The position numbers were made by a program, and so were the translations under genes. Positions 10,356 through 19,685 of a DNA stretch of 64,000 nucleotides are shown one piece after another; within the stretch, counting starts at the first letter, position 1, and the number at the start of each line of letters is the position of its first letter. The notes under the pieces are model-generated. The model made no database searches and was not told the DNA's origin. It saw only the letters and a list, made by a program, of their open reading frames with translations. The DNA is from Sphingobacterium puteale (GTDB lineage: Bacteria > Bacteroidota > Bacteroidia > Sphingobacteriales > Sphingobacteriaceae): positions 62,001 to 126,000 of the forward strand of contig NZ_RBWS01000008.1 in the NCBI RefSeq assembly GCF_003627955.1, written 5' to 3'.

Positions 10356-10376
10356 TTTAAAAAATGAATAAATAAA

Positions 10377-10414
10377 AATAAGTTAGGGCATTCATATTGT
10401 TACCCTAACTTATT
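10377..10414 (-). terminator. Intrinsic terminator-like hairpin ending the module A operon
   Basis: AATAAGTTAGGG at 10377-10388 and CCCTAACTTATT at 10403-10414 form a perfect 12-bp inverted repeat with a 14-nt loop. Read leftward it lies just after the stop codon at 10422, and a T-rich stretch follows. It insulates module A from the sigma gene of module B. Confidence 0.75.
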
Positions 10415-10421
10415 GTGATCC

Positions 10422-11765
10422 TTATTTTTTACTCCATTCTTCAAGTAATGTTTTCAATTTTGGGTCGCTAGGTCTCGGGCTATCTGCGGAAATTAGGTTT
10501 CCCGCCTTATCGATCAGAATATAACGTGGTATACCATTTACTTTATACGCATTTGTTAACTCATTTCCCGGTCCGGCGTGTAATTGAATTCCTTTGATGT
10601 TTTTCTCTTTAACATAGGTTTCCCATTTTGGTTTGTCCTGGTCGACAGAAATACCAACAAATGCGATAGGTTTTCCTTTAAACTCCTCGTTAAGTTTTTC
10701 CCAATGTGGTTCTTCCGCACGACAAGGTCCACACCATGTAGCCCACATATCGACCAATACCACCTTACCTTTAAGATCTGCGAGATTTGTTTTCTTGCCA
10801 CTAAGATCGGGATAGCTAAATTGGAAAGCTGGCACACCTGTTTTTGTTTCTACCAGTTTTAGCTCGATGGCCTTTGCTCGTTCAATCTGTTCGGGTAAAG
10901 TGAAATATTTTTTATAAGTGTTGTTCATCTCCTGAAAGTCGCTGTACGAGCGAACTCCTTCTAAACGTTGCAAAATATATTGTCCTTTAAGCACATCGGG
11001 GCCGATGGTAGACACCAGCTGCTCTACAGTCGGTTTACTTGCTAAATCAACTTTTCGATACACCAGATTGGTTAAGAAACGATCACCATAAGGGAGTTTC
11101 AATAGAGTCGGTGTAAGATACCTGTCTGCTTTGAATGCGGTATAATAGTCACTCATTTCCTCTTTGCTCGGATGTGCTGTTCGTGGCATTTGCAAGTAGG
11201 ATGTCGCATAATAGGCAAAATCATAGTCTATCAGCTCGGAGAACAATTTGTCAAAATTTGCATTTCCTGTTTTAGCTTTTTTCTTGATGCCATCCAATTT
11301 TCCTTTGAAATCTTCTACCTCTGGAAAGAAGTCCACGTATGTGCTTCTACCTCCAGGTGTGAGTCCTTTGTCGTGAAAAGACTTGGACTGTTGATCCCAT
11401 GTGTATAATGCTTGATTTTCCGGACTATTTTTTCCTGTCAATTCGTAGGCCCCTTGGTCTAATTTGAGGTTTAATTCTTCGTTACCTTTGAAATAGAAAC
11501 GAAATAATCCTTGTTGGCTTTGTGGGTTTCCACTCCCCAGCGCATATAGACCTTCATATTCTGGAGTGAACCGAAATCCGAATCGGCCTTGTCCATCCGG
11601 TACGGCAGTAGCGATTTCTTTCAGGCGGCCATTAAGGACTTTAAAGAGCCCGATGCGGTTTAATTTTCCGGGAGTTATTGAGCCATTGATGTTACTGGGC
11701 AATTGGGCTAATGCGGCGAACGATGTCAGTGCTGCTGTAATTAATAAAAGGGTTTTTCTGATCAT
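10422..11765 (-). CDS. TlpA-like thiol-disulfide oxidoreductase (module A cargo)
   Basis: A 447-residue exported protein with a signal peptide ending near residue 20 (FAALAQ). A DUF4369-like or other non-catalytic N-terminal region of about 300 residues is followed by a TlpA/AhpC-type thioredoxin domain from about residue 310. The active site WCGPC lies near residues 344-348, with the cis-proline loop at GIPRYILID. Such proteins face the periplasm and reduce or isomerise disulfides, or reduce substrates needing a thiol reductant. It is the last gene of a run with a CxxC thioredoxin-like protein (12 bp upstream), an aspartyl protease and a second TlpA-like protein. The redox fold is certain; the partner protein is not known. 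Confidence 0.88.
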   Translation of the reverse strand: MIRKTLLLITAALTSFAALAQLPSNINGSITPGKLNRIGLFKVLNGRLKEIATAVPDGQGRFGFRFTPEYEGLYALGSGNPQSQQGLFRFYFKGNEELNLKLDQGAYELTGKNSPENQALYTWDQQSKSFHDKGLTPGGRSTYVDFFPEVEDFKGKLDGIKKKAKTGNANFDKLFSELIDYDFAYYATSYLQMPRTAHPSKEEMSDYYTAFKADRYLTPTLLKLPYGDRFLTNLVYRKVDLASKPTVEQLVSTIGPDVLKGQYILQRLEGVRSYSDFQEMNNTYKKYFTLPEQIERAKAIELKLVETKTGVPAFQFSYPDLSGKKTNLADLKGKVVLVDMWATWCGPCRAEEPHWEKLNEEFKGKPIAFVGISVDQDKPKWETYVKEKNIKGIQLHAGPGNELTNAYKVNGIPRYILIDKAGNLISADSPRPSDPKLKTLLEEWSKK

Positions 11766-11777
11766 AGTAAAGTTCGT

Positions 11778-12995
11778 TTAACTTAGTTTAACTGGAATAT
11801 TTTTTTTTATGTCTTTGGCTTTAAATAGTGTATTGTCTTTCTTCTCAATTGCTTTTTGTAGTGCGAGAAACTCATTTTTATTGGGTGAGAAATAGGGTGA
11901 AGTTGAGGTGTTAAGTACAATCGCTATGGATTTGGCAGCGTTATCATAATCTTGTAGATAATAATGCAAAAGAGCTAGCCGATAGTTGTCAACTATATCT
12001 AAAGGCTGTTGTTGTTCTAGGTATTGTGAACGAATGGCTTGTAAAATCGTCGAATTATTTGACTGGTCTATAATAATTGGCCCTAAAGCATTGCTTCTTT
12101 CATCCCAGGTCGGATATAATTTATACTGGTCGATTAATGCTAAATAGCTTCGGGCATCTTTGGAGCCCGTGTAATAGTTTGTAATAAAGGATGGTAGAAA
12201 TACATCCCATAATCTATCGGTGAAGGTAGGGCGTATGTATTTAAACATATTGTGGAGACTATCCAGCTGTTGTCTGTTACCGAACTCCTTGCTTCTTGCT
12301 TTTGCTATGTTTGTAATTTTGTTTCGCAGTAGATTTCCCCCGTACATATTGATCAGTTTTGGCAGGTTATTGTAAGCCCAATTGTTGTACTTGGTAAATC
12401 CGGTAACGGAGTTGGCTAAGATAGCCGTTTCATTGAAAAGATCTTCTTGTTGGTCTAGATAGCTTTCTAATTCAGCAAAATCATGTTTTTCCCCAGTTTT
12501 GATAAACCGTTCGCTGTAAGCAGCGGGGTATGGATTGTCCAATGTCTTGTTAAATGCTAAATACTGTTGCGCGTTATCTCGTTGCTTAGCTTCCTGTAAG
12601 AGGGCAATCAACCTATTCACTGAAAAGAAGCCGGATTCTATCAAAATGGTTTGGCCATCGGGATTCACGACGACAAACGTTGGGAAACCGGGCGCACCAT
12701 ATTTACGTGCCAATTTTTTGCCATCCATTTCCTTCATTACATCGGTTTTGTAAAGAAGATAATTTTTGTTGAGCTCTTTGATGACATTAGCATCCGGAAA
12801 CACTTCCTTATCCATCTGCGCACAAGGGATGCAGCCAACAAAGTAGAGGTCGATAAGGATCAATTTATTATCTTTTTTAGCTTGGGTCTGGCATTCGGCA
12901 AAGGTTCCTTGAAAAGCTTTTTCCTGAGCATTTAATGCCAGTCGATAAAAAATGCCCATGCTAAGAATTGCCAAATAAAGAAAGATTTTTTTCAT
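11778..12995 (-). CDS. Exported thioredoxin-family protein with CIPC active site (module A cargo)
   Basis: A 405-residue protein with a signal peptide ending near ALNAQ, then a thioredoxin fold at about residues 28-140. The active site is C55-I-P-C58 in the motif YFVGCIPCAQMDKEVF, with the cis-proline loop GAPGFPTFVV. This resembles the C-terminal domain of DsbD and related thioredoxin_7 proteins, rather than the TlpA type next door. The remaining 260 residues are alpha-helical with no family I recognise. It lies 12 bp ahead of the TlpA-like gene and 36 bp after the aspartyl protease. It may be the reductant partner for one of the two TlpA-like proteins in the same operon; that pairing is inference. 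Confidence 0.85.
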   Translation of the reverse strand: MKKIFLYLAILSMGIFYRLALNAQEKAFQGTFAECQTQAKKDNKLILIDLYFVGCIPCAQMDKEVFPDANVIKELNKNYLLYKTDVMKEMDGKKLARKYGAPGFPTFVVVNPDGQTILIESGFFSVNRLIALLQEAKQRDNAQQYLAFNKTLDNPYPAAYSERFIKTGEKHDFAELESYLDQQEDLFNETAILANSVTGFTKYNNWAYNNLPKLINMYGGNLLRNKITNIAKARSKEFGNRQQLDSLHNMFKYIRPTFTDRLWDVFLPSFITNYYTGSKDARSYLALIDQYKLYPTWDERSNALGPIIIDQSNNSTILQAIRSQYLEQQQPLDIVDNYRLALLHYYLQDYDNAAKSIAIVLNTSTSPYFSPNKNEFLALQKAIEKKDNTLFKAKDIKKNIPVKLS

Positions 12996-13031
12996 TTTGT
13001 TGTTTTTAGGATTTTCGTACTGGTTGTATAT

Positions 13032-14540
13032 TTATAGCGTTATTTGGGTGTTGTCCTTTAGCATGATCGTGATTTCATTTTCTTTGGCTTTTAGCCAAAT
13101 TTGGCCGATCAATCTGGGGTTTTTCTCGAGTTGATCGACGTAATAGCCATCAATCTGTTGGATGAGATCACCATTTTTCAGCGGGCTTTCATTTGGAGGG
13201 GTACCAACGGAGCCAAGTGCTTTTAACAGTCCGGTATTATCCCAGCCAAATTGATGGTTTCGAATCAGAAAGTCCTGCGGTAGTGCATGTAGTTTATTTG
13301 GTGCAAAAAAGACTTCGCTTTCTGCGAGGTTGATGGTCATATTGTATCTGCTCAATAGACGGATACCAATAGATCCGTCAACGCCGGGCTGCCATTGTTC
13401 GTTATCAGCAGTACCACCCATCAATGTTATAGGTAGGCCTGCCATTGGGGGAAGTGGTGAAATCGCAAATTGGTGGCTTTTACCTAGAAATGTAGGTGAG
13501 GAAATACCCATGCTGACTGTCGCGGCCTGGGCCTCGGGTTTGAAACCGCTGACGAGTAATTTGTTTTGGCGTACAAAAGGTCTGAAACAAATGAGGTCGT
13601 ACGAAGCTCCTGTGTCGAAAACAAAACGACCGGCGTAGCTTTTGCCTTTCGTGATATCGAGCTGTCCGGGAAGTACCATGACCCCGGAGGGCATACTGAT
13701 TGGCACTAGAGTGCCTTGTCCACTGTATTGAAAACCACCGAATTCATAGAGAGACAGGAGATTATTGTCGTAGTCAATATGGGTGATGTATCGTCGAATT
13801 ATGGTATTGCCAATGATGCCATCACCATCGCGGCCCATCTCTGGAAAAATGGCAATACTTTGTTTTTCAATGTTGAGGGTATCTAGACCAACCGTGTTGT
13901 TTTCAGAAATTTGGATTTTAGCATGCCCGCCTACCACAGACGCATTTTTTTCTCTTGTTATTTTTAAACCGATGCGATCAGCGAGTTGCTGGCTGACGGC
14001 CATGCCATCCGCTCCTGTGTCGAAAAGTAGGCGTAGTGGTTTGTCGTAGCCGTTGATTTTGACTTGTAGATAGATGGAGCCATTGTGGTTTTCGAAGGGA
14101 ATGACAGCCCGTAACTTTGCTGAGTCCATACGTTGCATTCCATAAAGCTGGTCGAATAGCGACAGGTGGACTAATTTGTCTGTTGTATCGAATAATGCTT
14201 CGGCATTGATCGATTTGTTTACTTTATCTAGGATAGCTAGTTGCATGACGTGCCCTCTTTTCACTTTCCTATCTGCTTTGATGTCAATTTTTGAAATTTG
14301 GTAATTTTTGACAATTTGGTCAAGACGGAATTTAGCTCCAGCGTCTGTGTGTCCAGCAATGGAAAAGTTGGATGCCAACTCGCCAGTTAGGAAGGTCGTG
14401 TCTTTTTGCTGGAACGCTTGAAAAAGTTTTTGAGCGAATGTAGCACTGGATTGGGCATAACTGCTGAATACCACTAAGGTACATACTCCAGTTAAAATTG
14501 ATTTTTTAGTTTGTGTATACCACATAAAATTGGTTATCAT
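13032..14540 (-). CDS. Exported two-DTG aspartyl protease with C-terminal PDZ domain (module A cargo)
   Basis: A 502-residue secreted protein carrying two retropepsin-like halves in one chain. The catalytic motifs are FDTGADG with D174 and FDTGASY with D309, each followed by the hydrophobic-hydrophobic-Gly strand expected of the fold (VVGG near 200, GSIGIRLL near 385). Both aspartates are present, so the chain could fold as an active pepsin-like pseudo-dimer. A PDZ-like domain occupies about residues 430-500 (LKNGDLIQQIDGYYVDQ). Translation may begin at 14540 or at the internal ATG 14525; the signal peptide ends near SSYAQ either way. It probably acts in the periplasm or on the cell surface on peptides. 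Proteolytic activity is expected from the motifs but not proved by them. Confidence 0.85.
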   Translation of the reverse strand: MITNFMWYTQTKKSILTGVCTLVVFSSYAQSSATFAQKLFQAFQQKDTTFLTGELASNFSIAGHTDAGAKFRLDQIVKNYQISKIDIKADRKVKRGHVMQLAILDKVNKSINAEALFDTTDKLVHLSLFDQLYGMQRMDSAKLRAVIPFENHNGSIYLQVKINGYDKPLRLLFDTGADGMAVSQQLADRIGLKITREKNASVVGGHAKIQISENNTVGLDTLNIEKQSIAIFPEMGRDGDGIIGNTIIRRYITHIDYDNNLLSLYEFGGFQYSGQGTLVPISMPSGVMVLPGQLDITKGKSYAGRFVFDTGASYDLICFRPFVRQNKLLVSGFKPEAQAATVSMGISSPTFLGKSHQFAISPLPPMAGLPITLMGGTADNEQWQPGVDGSIGIRLLSRYNMTINLAESEVFFAPNKLHALPQDFLIRNHQFGWDNTGLLKALGSVGTPPNESPLKNGDLIQQIDGYYVDQLEKNPRLIGQIWLKAKENEITIMLKDNTQITL

Positions 14541-14720
14541 TTTTAATAGTCCCTCAAAGAGAGGAAAGAAGGTGATCTATTGGTGTCTTTTAGACAAAGT
14601 ATAACACATTTGTTTTTTTTCATTGTTCTCTCTGGTTGCCATGTAGAAGTATAGTTGTAAAAAGTTTGTCAAGCACCTACGTGTAAGCTGAAAAAAAGAT
14701 GAAAATTGTTATAACGCTTA
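14541..14720. other. 180-bp gap between the TlpA-like and aspartyl-protease genes
   Basis: This is the only sizeable break inside the module A cargo run, where other gaps are 12-39 bp. It is AT-rich and may hold an internal promoter for the protease and the last two genes. I could not find a clean TAnnTTTG box on the minus strand; the nearest string, TATACTTTG, has the wrong spacing. No hairpin stands out. Confidence 0.3.
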
Positions 14721-15881
14721 TTAAAATCCGTAGATTTCTTTCAGGGCGACGTCGATATCGTCTGTAGCGGAAGCAATAACACGTAAGAGAATATTACCAT
14801 TTTCATCCACTAGAATTTTCGTTGGGAACCCACTTATTTGGTAAGTCTTTACGATATCCATCTGCTCTTTCTTTTCATTATTGAGTACATTGATCCAAGG
14901 TAAGTTGAGCTGCTGTATAGCTTTGTTCCAAGTTTTTTTGGAGTCTTCTAGGCTTTTTCCATGTTCGTGGGCGATACCTACAATTTCAAATCCCTTTTCT
15001 TTGTAGCGGCTATAGAGCTCTTGGAGGTGGGGCATACTAGCCCGACAGGGACTACACCAGCTCCCCCAAAAATCCAATAAAACAACTTGCCCACGCAAGT
15101 TTTCCAACTTAAAATGTGTTCCCGTTGAAGTAGGACGTTCGAAAAGGGGCGCAGCTTTACCTTTTTCAGTCACTAATTCTTTTTCGATACGAGCTTGTAC
15201 CGCCATTCCAATGCTCGTTGATTTGTAGGTATTGGACAATTCATCAAAGGCCGTTTTGTAATCTGCAGACGTATAGCTAGATCTCATTCTGTAGAGTAGA
15301 AATAAGCTACTGTACAAATGGGGATGACGCTTTACGAATTCCTTGTGAAGCTGGTTTTCTTTTTTACCGAGCTGACTGATTTGTTGAAGTATGCTTTTCC
15401 CTTCTGGCGATTCAGTAGAGATTTTGTTTGTTAAGATTGGGGTATAACGTGTTTGTTTTTGTTTAATAAAAATTGCGGTAGACTGGCGTAAACTATTGTA
15501 AGCATTGTTTTCTTCTCCACCTTCGACATCTGCAAATTGGAGCTCTTCGTTATCGGATTTAATGCTGATATTATCTTCTCCAATGAATAAGTTAAGCGGT
15601 GATTGCATTGGATTCGTAGCGGTCATTTGGTCTGCTGTACGTAACGTAGCTTCTGCTATTTTTGGTTGTTTGGGCACCTTGAATTCAAATCCTCCGTTAG
15701 GAATTGTCTGAGAAAAAACTTGTTTCTTGTTGCTGTTGTCGGTAAAAGATAGGATGATCCTATTGACGGAGTTGCCAACAACTGTATGAAGTTGTCCTTT
15801 TATGGTGATACTATCCCCCTGTGCCAACAAAGCAAGGGGGGATAGTATAAAACATAAAAGGAACAGCTGAAGTTTGTTCAT
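14721..15881 (-). CDS. TlpA-like oxidoreductase with DUF4369 domain (module A cargo)
   Basis: A 386-residue exported protein: signal peptide ending near LLAQ, a DUF4369-type beta domain at about residues 24-130 (GDSITIKGQLHTVVGN start), a helical linker, and a TlpA/AhpC redoxin domain from about residue 245. The active site is WCSPC at residues 275-279, and the cis-proline loop is SGFPTKILVDENG. The gene starts 38 bp after the PKD-like lipoprotein, so it is probably the first cargo gene read through from the SusC/D operon. It is related to, but clearly distinct from, the TlpA-like protein at 10422-11765. It probably supplies or removes reducing equivalents at the outer face of the inner membrane or in the periplasm; the substrate is unknown. 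Confidence 0.9.
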   Translation of the reverse strand: MNKLQLFLLCFILSPLALLAQGDSITIKGQLHTVVGNSVNRIILSFTDNSNKKQVFSQTIPNGGFEFKVPKQPKIAEATLRTADQMTATNPMQSPLNLFIGEDNISIKSDNEELQFADVEGGEENNAYNSLRQSTAIFIKQKQTRYTPILTNKISTESPEGKSILQQISQLGKKENQLHKEFVKRHPHLYSSLFLLYRMRSSYTSADYKTAFDELSNTYKSTSIGMAVQARIEKELVTEKGKAAPLFERPTSTGTHFKLENLRGQVVLLDFWGSWCSPCRASMPHLQELYSRYKEKGFEIVGIAHEHGKSLEDSKKTWNKAIQQLNLPWINVLNNEKKEQMDIVKTYQISGFPTKILVDENGNILLRVIASATDDIDVALKEIYGF

Positions 15882-15919
15882 GATTAGTTTTCCTTTAATA
15901 TTGATGTACTGATGAAGGT

Positions 15920-17443
15920 TTAACGTTCACGGTAGGTTAAACTTTTGATCCGGCCAAATCCCGTATAGGATTTATCCAACGCAATATTTGCATTTAGACC
16001 AGGGACAGTATATATGTTTAAGCTGCCTTCTGTGCCATCTGTTTTGCTTGGATCATAAAGACCAACCATAAGTTTATTTCCATCGGTATATTTGGTGGAA
16101 TTCTTGAATTCATAGAAATTCAAATAGCTGACTTTTTTGTCACCTAGATCAACCATCAATTTGGACGTTTTATAGGTCATATCGTATTCATAAATTTTGC
16201 CTCCGACGCTGTAAAATAGGTAGCCAAATTCGGGATTAAAGGCAAAGAATTCTGCTTTATCGATGTCCGTACCTGTTATTTCGCTGTAGTAAGTCTGTGC
16301 GGTGCTAACAGCGTTGAATCGTGCGAGGTATTTTTTTGAGGCCTTAGGTTCTTTTAGGATGGAGAAGATCTCACCGCCATTGTATGCCATCCAGCGCATG
16401 TATACCATGTCCAGTCCAGTATTAAAGCTGAATAACTTAAGATCTTTTTCCGGGTCGATAAGCGTGGTGCAAGTTGAGGCAGTAGATACATGACGCACAA
16501 ATCTTCGATTGGTTTTATCATACAATATAATAGGGTTGGAGATGTCCCTATGCCATCCACCTATGAAGGGGGCTACCTCAAAACTTTTTTCCTCAGCTGC
16601 GATGTAATTGATCGGGGATGAGTAGAATATATTCATTGGGCGATCATAAAAGTAGGCGTTTCCACCGCCTATCAAATAGGAAGACGAGCCATTTCTTTGT
16701 TGGATGACGTCGGCATAAAATCCGGCGGGAATTGCACCAATCATTTCATATGATAGTTCCATGGTATTTGTCCATTTGAAGGTGTTGGGATCCACTTTTG
16801 TTGTACCGTTATCTGTGCCGAAATATAAACCGTAGCTGATCTTGTCTGGCCCGAGTAGTAATCCTGTAGCATATGTATAGGTCATGACAGGTTTGCCTGT
16901 TAATGTAAGCTCCGATCCCGTATAAGCTAAAATGTCGTTATAAACATCAAAGGTGTTGGATGCATTTAACACGAGCATATCGACTCTGGCCTTACCATTG
17001 GCTTCGTTCATCATAATCCAACCTTCATTGATTTCGTTGACGACTTTGAGTTTGAATGGACGTGTATATTTTATTCCTGTCTGTTTTTCTGTGACAGAAA
17101 AATAGGCTTGATAGCTTCCCGCAGTAAGATTTATTTTAATATTCAGATCTTTTTCTTCACTTAATGAGATTATTGTTTGGCCTCCAAGGCCGTTGGAACC
17201 GATATAAGTCCATTGGTACTGATAATTATCTTCAATAAATTTGCTGTCTTGTGTGAATTGGATTTTAGGCGTCAATTGGAGGTCTTTACCGACAAGAGCA
17301 GTGACTTCGTTGGGTAGTTCTGCGATCGTATCCAATTCATTTATTTGAACATAATTATAATTTCCAAGATCTTTTTTACAGCCCCCCAAGAACATACATG
17401 TCATCAACAGGCTAATGATCGAATATGAGATATTTATTTTCAT
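15920..17443 (-). CDS. PKD-like family surface lipoprotein (module A)
   Basis: A 507-residue lipoprotein with acceptor cysteine 22 (LGGC) followed by KKDLGNYNY, the same opening as the module B paralogue. The N-terminal third is a PKD/Ig-like region (YQYQWTYIG strand), and the rest has propeller-like repeats (GGKIYEYDMTYKTSKLMVD). It follows the DUF4843 gene by 23 bp. The expected role is a surface accessory to the SusC/SusD complex. The KKD directly after the lipid-bearing cysteine fits the lipoprotein export signal that sends Bacteroidota lipoproteins to the cell surface. No catalytic motif was found. Confidence 0.8.
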   Translation of the reverse strand: MKINISYSIISLLMTCMFLGGCKKDLGNYNYVQINELDTIAELPNEVTALVGKDLQLTPKIQFTQDSKFIEDNYQYQWTYIGSNGLGGQTIISLSEEKDLNIKINLTAGSYQAYFSVTEKQTGIKYTRPFKLKVVNEINEGWIMMNEANGKARVDMLVLNASNTFDVYNDILAYTGSELTLTGKPVMTYTYATGLLLGPDKISYGLYFGTDNGTTKVDPNTFKWTNTMELSYEMIGAIPAGFYADVIQQRNGSSSYLIGGGNAYFYDRPMNIFYSSPINYIAAEEKSFEVAPFIGGWHRDISNPIILYDKTNRRFVRHVSTASTCTTLIDPEKDLKLFSFNTGLDMVYMRWMAYNGGEIFSILKEPKASKKYLARFNAVSTAQTYYSEITGTDIDKAEFFAFNPEFGYLFYSVGGKIYEYDMTYKTSKLMVDLGDKKVSYLNFYEFKNSTKYTDGNKLMVGLYDPSKTDGTEGSLNIYTVPGLNANIALDKSYTGFGRIKSLTYRER

Positions 17444-17466
17444 TTTTTTCGTTTTAAGTTTACAGG

Positions 17467-18243
17467 CTATTGAGCAGCACTCCCCATACTCATTGGTTGG
17501 CCGTCTTCGTCCAAGATAAGGTTGCCAGCCGCCTTTTGTTCATTCAGATACCGCTGCATAAATTTGCCATAGGCTAATGTTTCAGCAATTGAGATATTGG
17601 TATCCATATACTGGGGGTCGACATTCAGGACTTCCACCATTAAGTTGAGCTTTTTACGCGAAAAGGTTCCGAGATAGAAGTCCAGCCAACGGGTTGGCTT
17701 TTTTATTATATCATTGATAAACCATCTATAATTAATGAAATTCAGTCTTTGGCCTGTAGTTTGGTTCGTCACCTTATACTGCATGTCGACCGAAAAGCTT
17801 TCATTTTCAAGAAGGTCAAAGCTGAGCAGGAAATTTTGGTCTTTCATGTCAGAAGTTCGCATAAATCTGAGCCATATGGTATCCCGAAGTTGATTCTTTT
17901 TGATCGAAAAATCCTTGTTGATGATTTCGTAGTGTTTGCCCTCAATTGCAGTAGATGATGCATTTGGGACGATTTTATACGGTCGGTCGTTATCTGTTGC
18001 GTTTCCCATGGTGGCAATGACCATATGCACAAGGGAGTCGACTATTGCCTCTTTGGTCAGACTGAAAGAGATCAGGGTAGAATCTTTAAGGACCTCAGAG
18101 GAATAGGCGAGGGGCCGGGCCGTTTCATTAAAATAAATGGTTGGCTTTCCTTCATACTTGTGAAGTTCTTTCTCACATGAACTGAGACAAGTAATAGCTG
18201 CGAGAGCTAATAATAAGTAGCATATATTTTTCATGTGTAGCAT
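17467..18243 (-). CDS. DUF4843 lipoprotein (module A)
   Basis: A 258-residue lipoprotein from the ATG at 18243; a second ATG at 18234 (MKNICYLL) gives a tidier signal peptide with acceptor cysteine 20 (LSSC) and may be the true start. Family landmarks shared with 2839-3633 are the early IYFNE strand, the LRDTIWLRF strand, a closing region with the RKKLNLMVEVLNVD strand, and the terminal DEDGQPMSMG segment (compare EDDGTAMKMG). It lies 1 bp after the SusD stop codon, so the two are tightly co-transcribed. It is probably an accessory lipoprotein of the outer-membrane complex. Confidence 0.82.
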   Translation of the reverse strand: MLHMKNICYLLLALAAITCLSSCEKELHKYEGKPTIYFNETARPLAYSSEVLKDSTLISFSLTKEAIVDSLVHMVIATMGNATDNDRPYKIVPNASSTAIEGKHYEIINKDFSIKKNQLRDTIWLRFMRTSDMKDQNFLLSFDLLENESFSVDMQYKVTNQTTGQRLNFINYRWFINDIIKKPTRWLDFYLGTFSRKKLNLMVEVLNVDPQYMDTNISIAETLAYGKFMQRYLNEQKAAGNLILDEDGQPMSMGSAAQ

Positions 18244-18244
18244 T

Positions 18245-19675
18245 TTATTGTCTATAAATTGATTCAGAATCTGGCAGAGGAACGTTATAATTTATCGTTA
18301 CGTTACCACTTGTCGAAGAGCCATTGGCTACAGAGGTTACGTTCCTTCGTTTGTAATAATAAAAAAGCTGGCCTTCTCCGAAAAGGTCCTTCTGATACTC
18401 TTTTTGAAGTTCGGTGGAGATGTTTACCGTTGTTGCCAAGGGCAGTAAGCCTCTGTTGGCACGCACGATATTCAGCAAGGTTATTCCGTCGGCAGCATTG
18501 GGCTCGCATTCGGCTGCGATGTAATAAATTTCACTTATTTTGAGCAAAGGAATGCTGAAACGAAAAGTTCTGGTTTTGTCTACGACATCGGCATATTTAA
18601 GAAACGTTTTATAAGGTTTGGAGCCATTGGAAGGCATCTGCCAGTTCAGATTATACCTGTAATCATTTTCATTGTTTTCGTATACAGTAGCTAGCCGACT
18701 TGGCGTAGGTGCTAATATTTGCCTGTCACTAAGAGATGGATCGAACAAATTCAGGTAACGATTGTATAGCTGGGAATTCATCACGCCAAATAGCATTTCT
18801 GACGAAAATACGCGATCGGGATTTTGCTTTTCAACCAAAGCATTGGCAGAGGTTGTCCAAGGAAACTTGTCGCTTATAGCGATCACCTCTTTGGCCATGG
18901 TTAAAGCATTGGTTTTGTCGCCACGATAGAGGTAAACACGTGCTTTGAGACCTTTTATCGCATAATAATTAAGCCGATAATTTCTGTTATTGCTTAGAAA
19001 GTCGACTAAGTCTTCTGGTTGGGCAATATTCACACCAGTCGTGATGATGGGATCATTTTGTAGTAAAGTTTCAGCAAGGTTTAAATCAGCCATTACATTA
19101 TCCATAAAATCATTGGCTGGTAATAAGGGATTTACTTCGGTTTTCGTGTTTCTATAATAGGGCAAACTCTGTTTTGTAGAATCTACAGTTGAGTAGCGAG
19201 GGCCATATAGTCGTAATAGATCGAAATGCAGGAATGCGCGCATGGCGATTGCTTCGCCTCTATACATGTTTTCTGTGGATTGATCGACAACACCTTTGTA
19301 TTTATCGAGATTTTCCAAAAAGACATTAATATTTAGGATCGTCGAATAAGCGGCCGACCAGATATCTTCCATACGGTCTACGGTTGGTTTATCTTTGTAG
19401 GCATAAGTGGCCGTCTTATATTGGTTATGTTCAGTACTGATATTATAGCGCTGACCGAGGATTTCGATGGTAGAAAGTGTTAGGTTATCTCCGTATAACT
19501 GGTTTGCTGCGAGGTCCAGATAGATTCCATTGAGCACGGATCGAATGCCATTTTTGGTGCTGTATAACTGAGATTCTGAAACCTTGTCTTCCGGTTGAAC
19601 ATCCAGGAATTTTTTACAGGAGAAAAAAGAGACAGTTGTCAGCAGAATTAGAAGTATTTTAATAGTGCGTTTCAT
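18245..19675 (-). CDS. SusD/RagB-family outer-membrane lipoprotein (module A)
   Basis: A 476-residue SusD homologue. The acceptor cysteine is residue 20 (FFSC), and KKFLDVQPEDKV follows, the usual SusD opening. The MYRGEAIAMRAFLHFDLLRL helix and the terminal LFGEGQLFYYYKRR motif identify the family. It lies 10 bp after an intact STN-type SusC, with which it should form the pedal-bin uptake complex. It is closely similar throughout to the SusD of module B, including the GKKHY/RNYxLNYYAxKGL helix region. The ligand is unknown; the downstream peptidase and thioredoxins hint at a peptide-like or thiol-containing ligand, which is inference. Confidence 0.93.
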   Translation of the reverse strand: MKRTIKILLILLTTVSFFSCKKFLDVQPEDKVSESQLYSTKNGIRSVLNGIYLDLAANQLYGDNLTLSTIEILGQRYNISTEHNQYKTATYAYKDKPTVDRMEDIWSAAYSTILNINVFLENLDKYKGVVDQSTENMYRGEAIAMRAFLHFDLLRLYGPRYSTVDSTKQSLPYYRNTKTEVNPLLPANDFMDNVMADLNLAETLLQNDPIITTGVNIAQPEDLVDFLSNNRNYRLNYYAIKGLKARVYLYRGDKTNALTMAKEVIAISDKFPWTTSANALVEKQNPDRVFSSEMLFGVMNSQLYNRYLNLFDPSLSDRQILAPTPSRLATVYENNENDYRYNLNWQMPSNGSKPYKTFLKYADVVDKTRTFRFSIPLLKISEIYYIAAECEPNAADGITLLNIVRANRGLLPLATTVNISTELQKEYQKDLFGEGQLFYYYKRRNVTSVANGSSTSGNVTINYNVPLPDSESIYRQ

Positions 19676-19685
19676 AAGTCAATAA

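Noticed and set aside
14648..14673. An E. coli-like TTGACA/TATACT promoter on the minus strand.
   Set aside because: The spacer is only 13 bases, and Bacteroidota sigma-A does not use this consensus.
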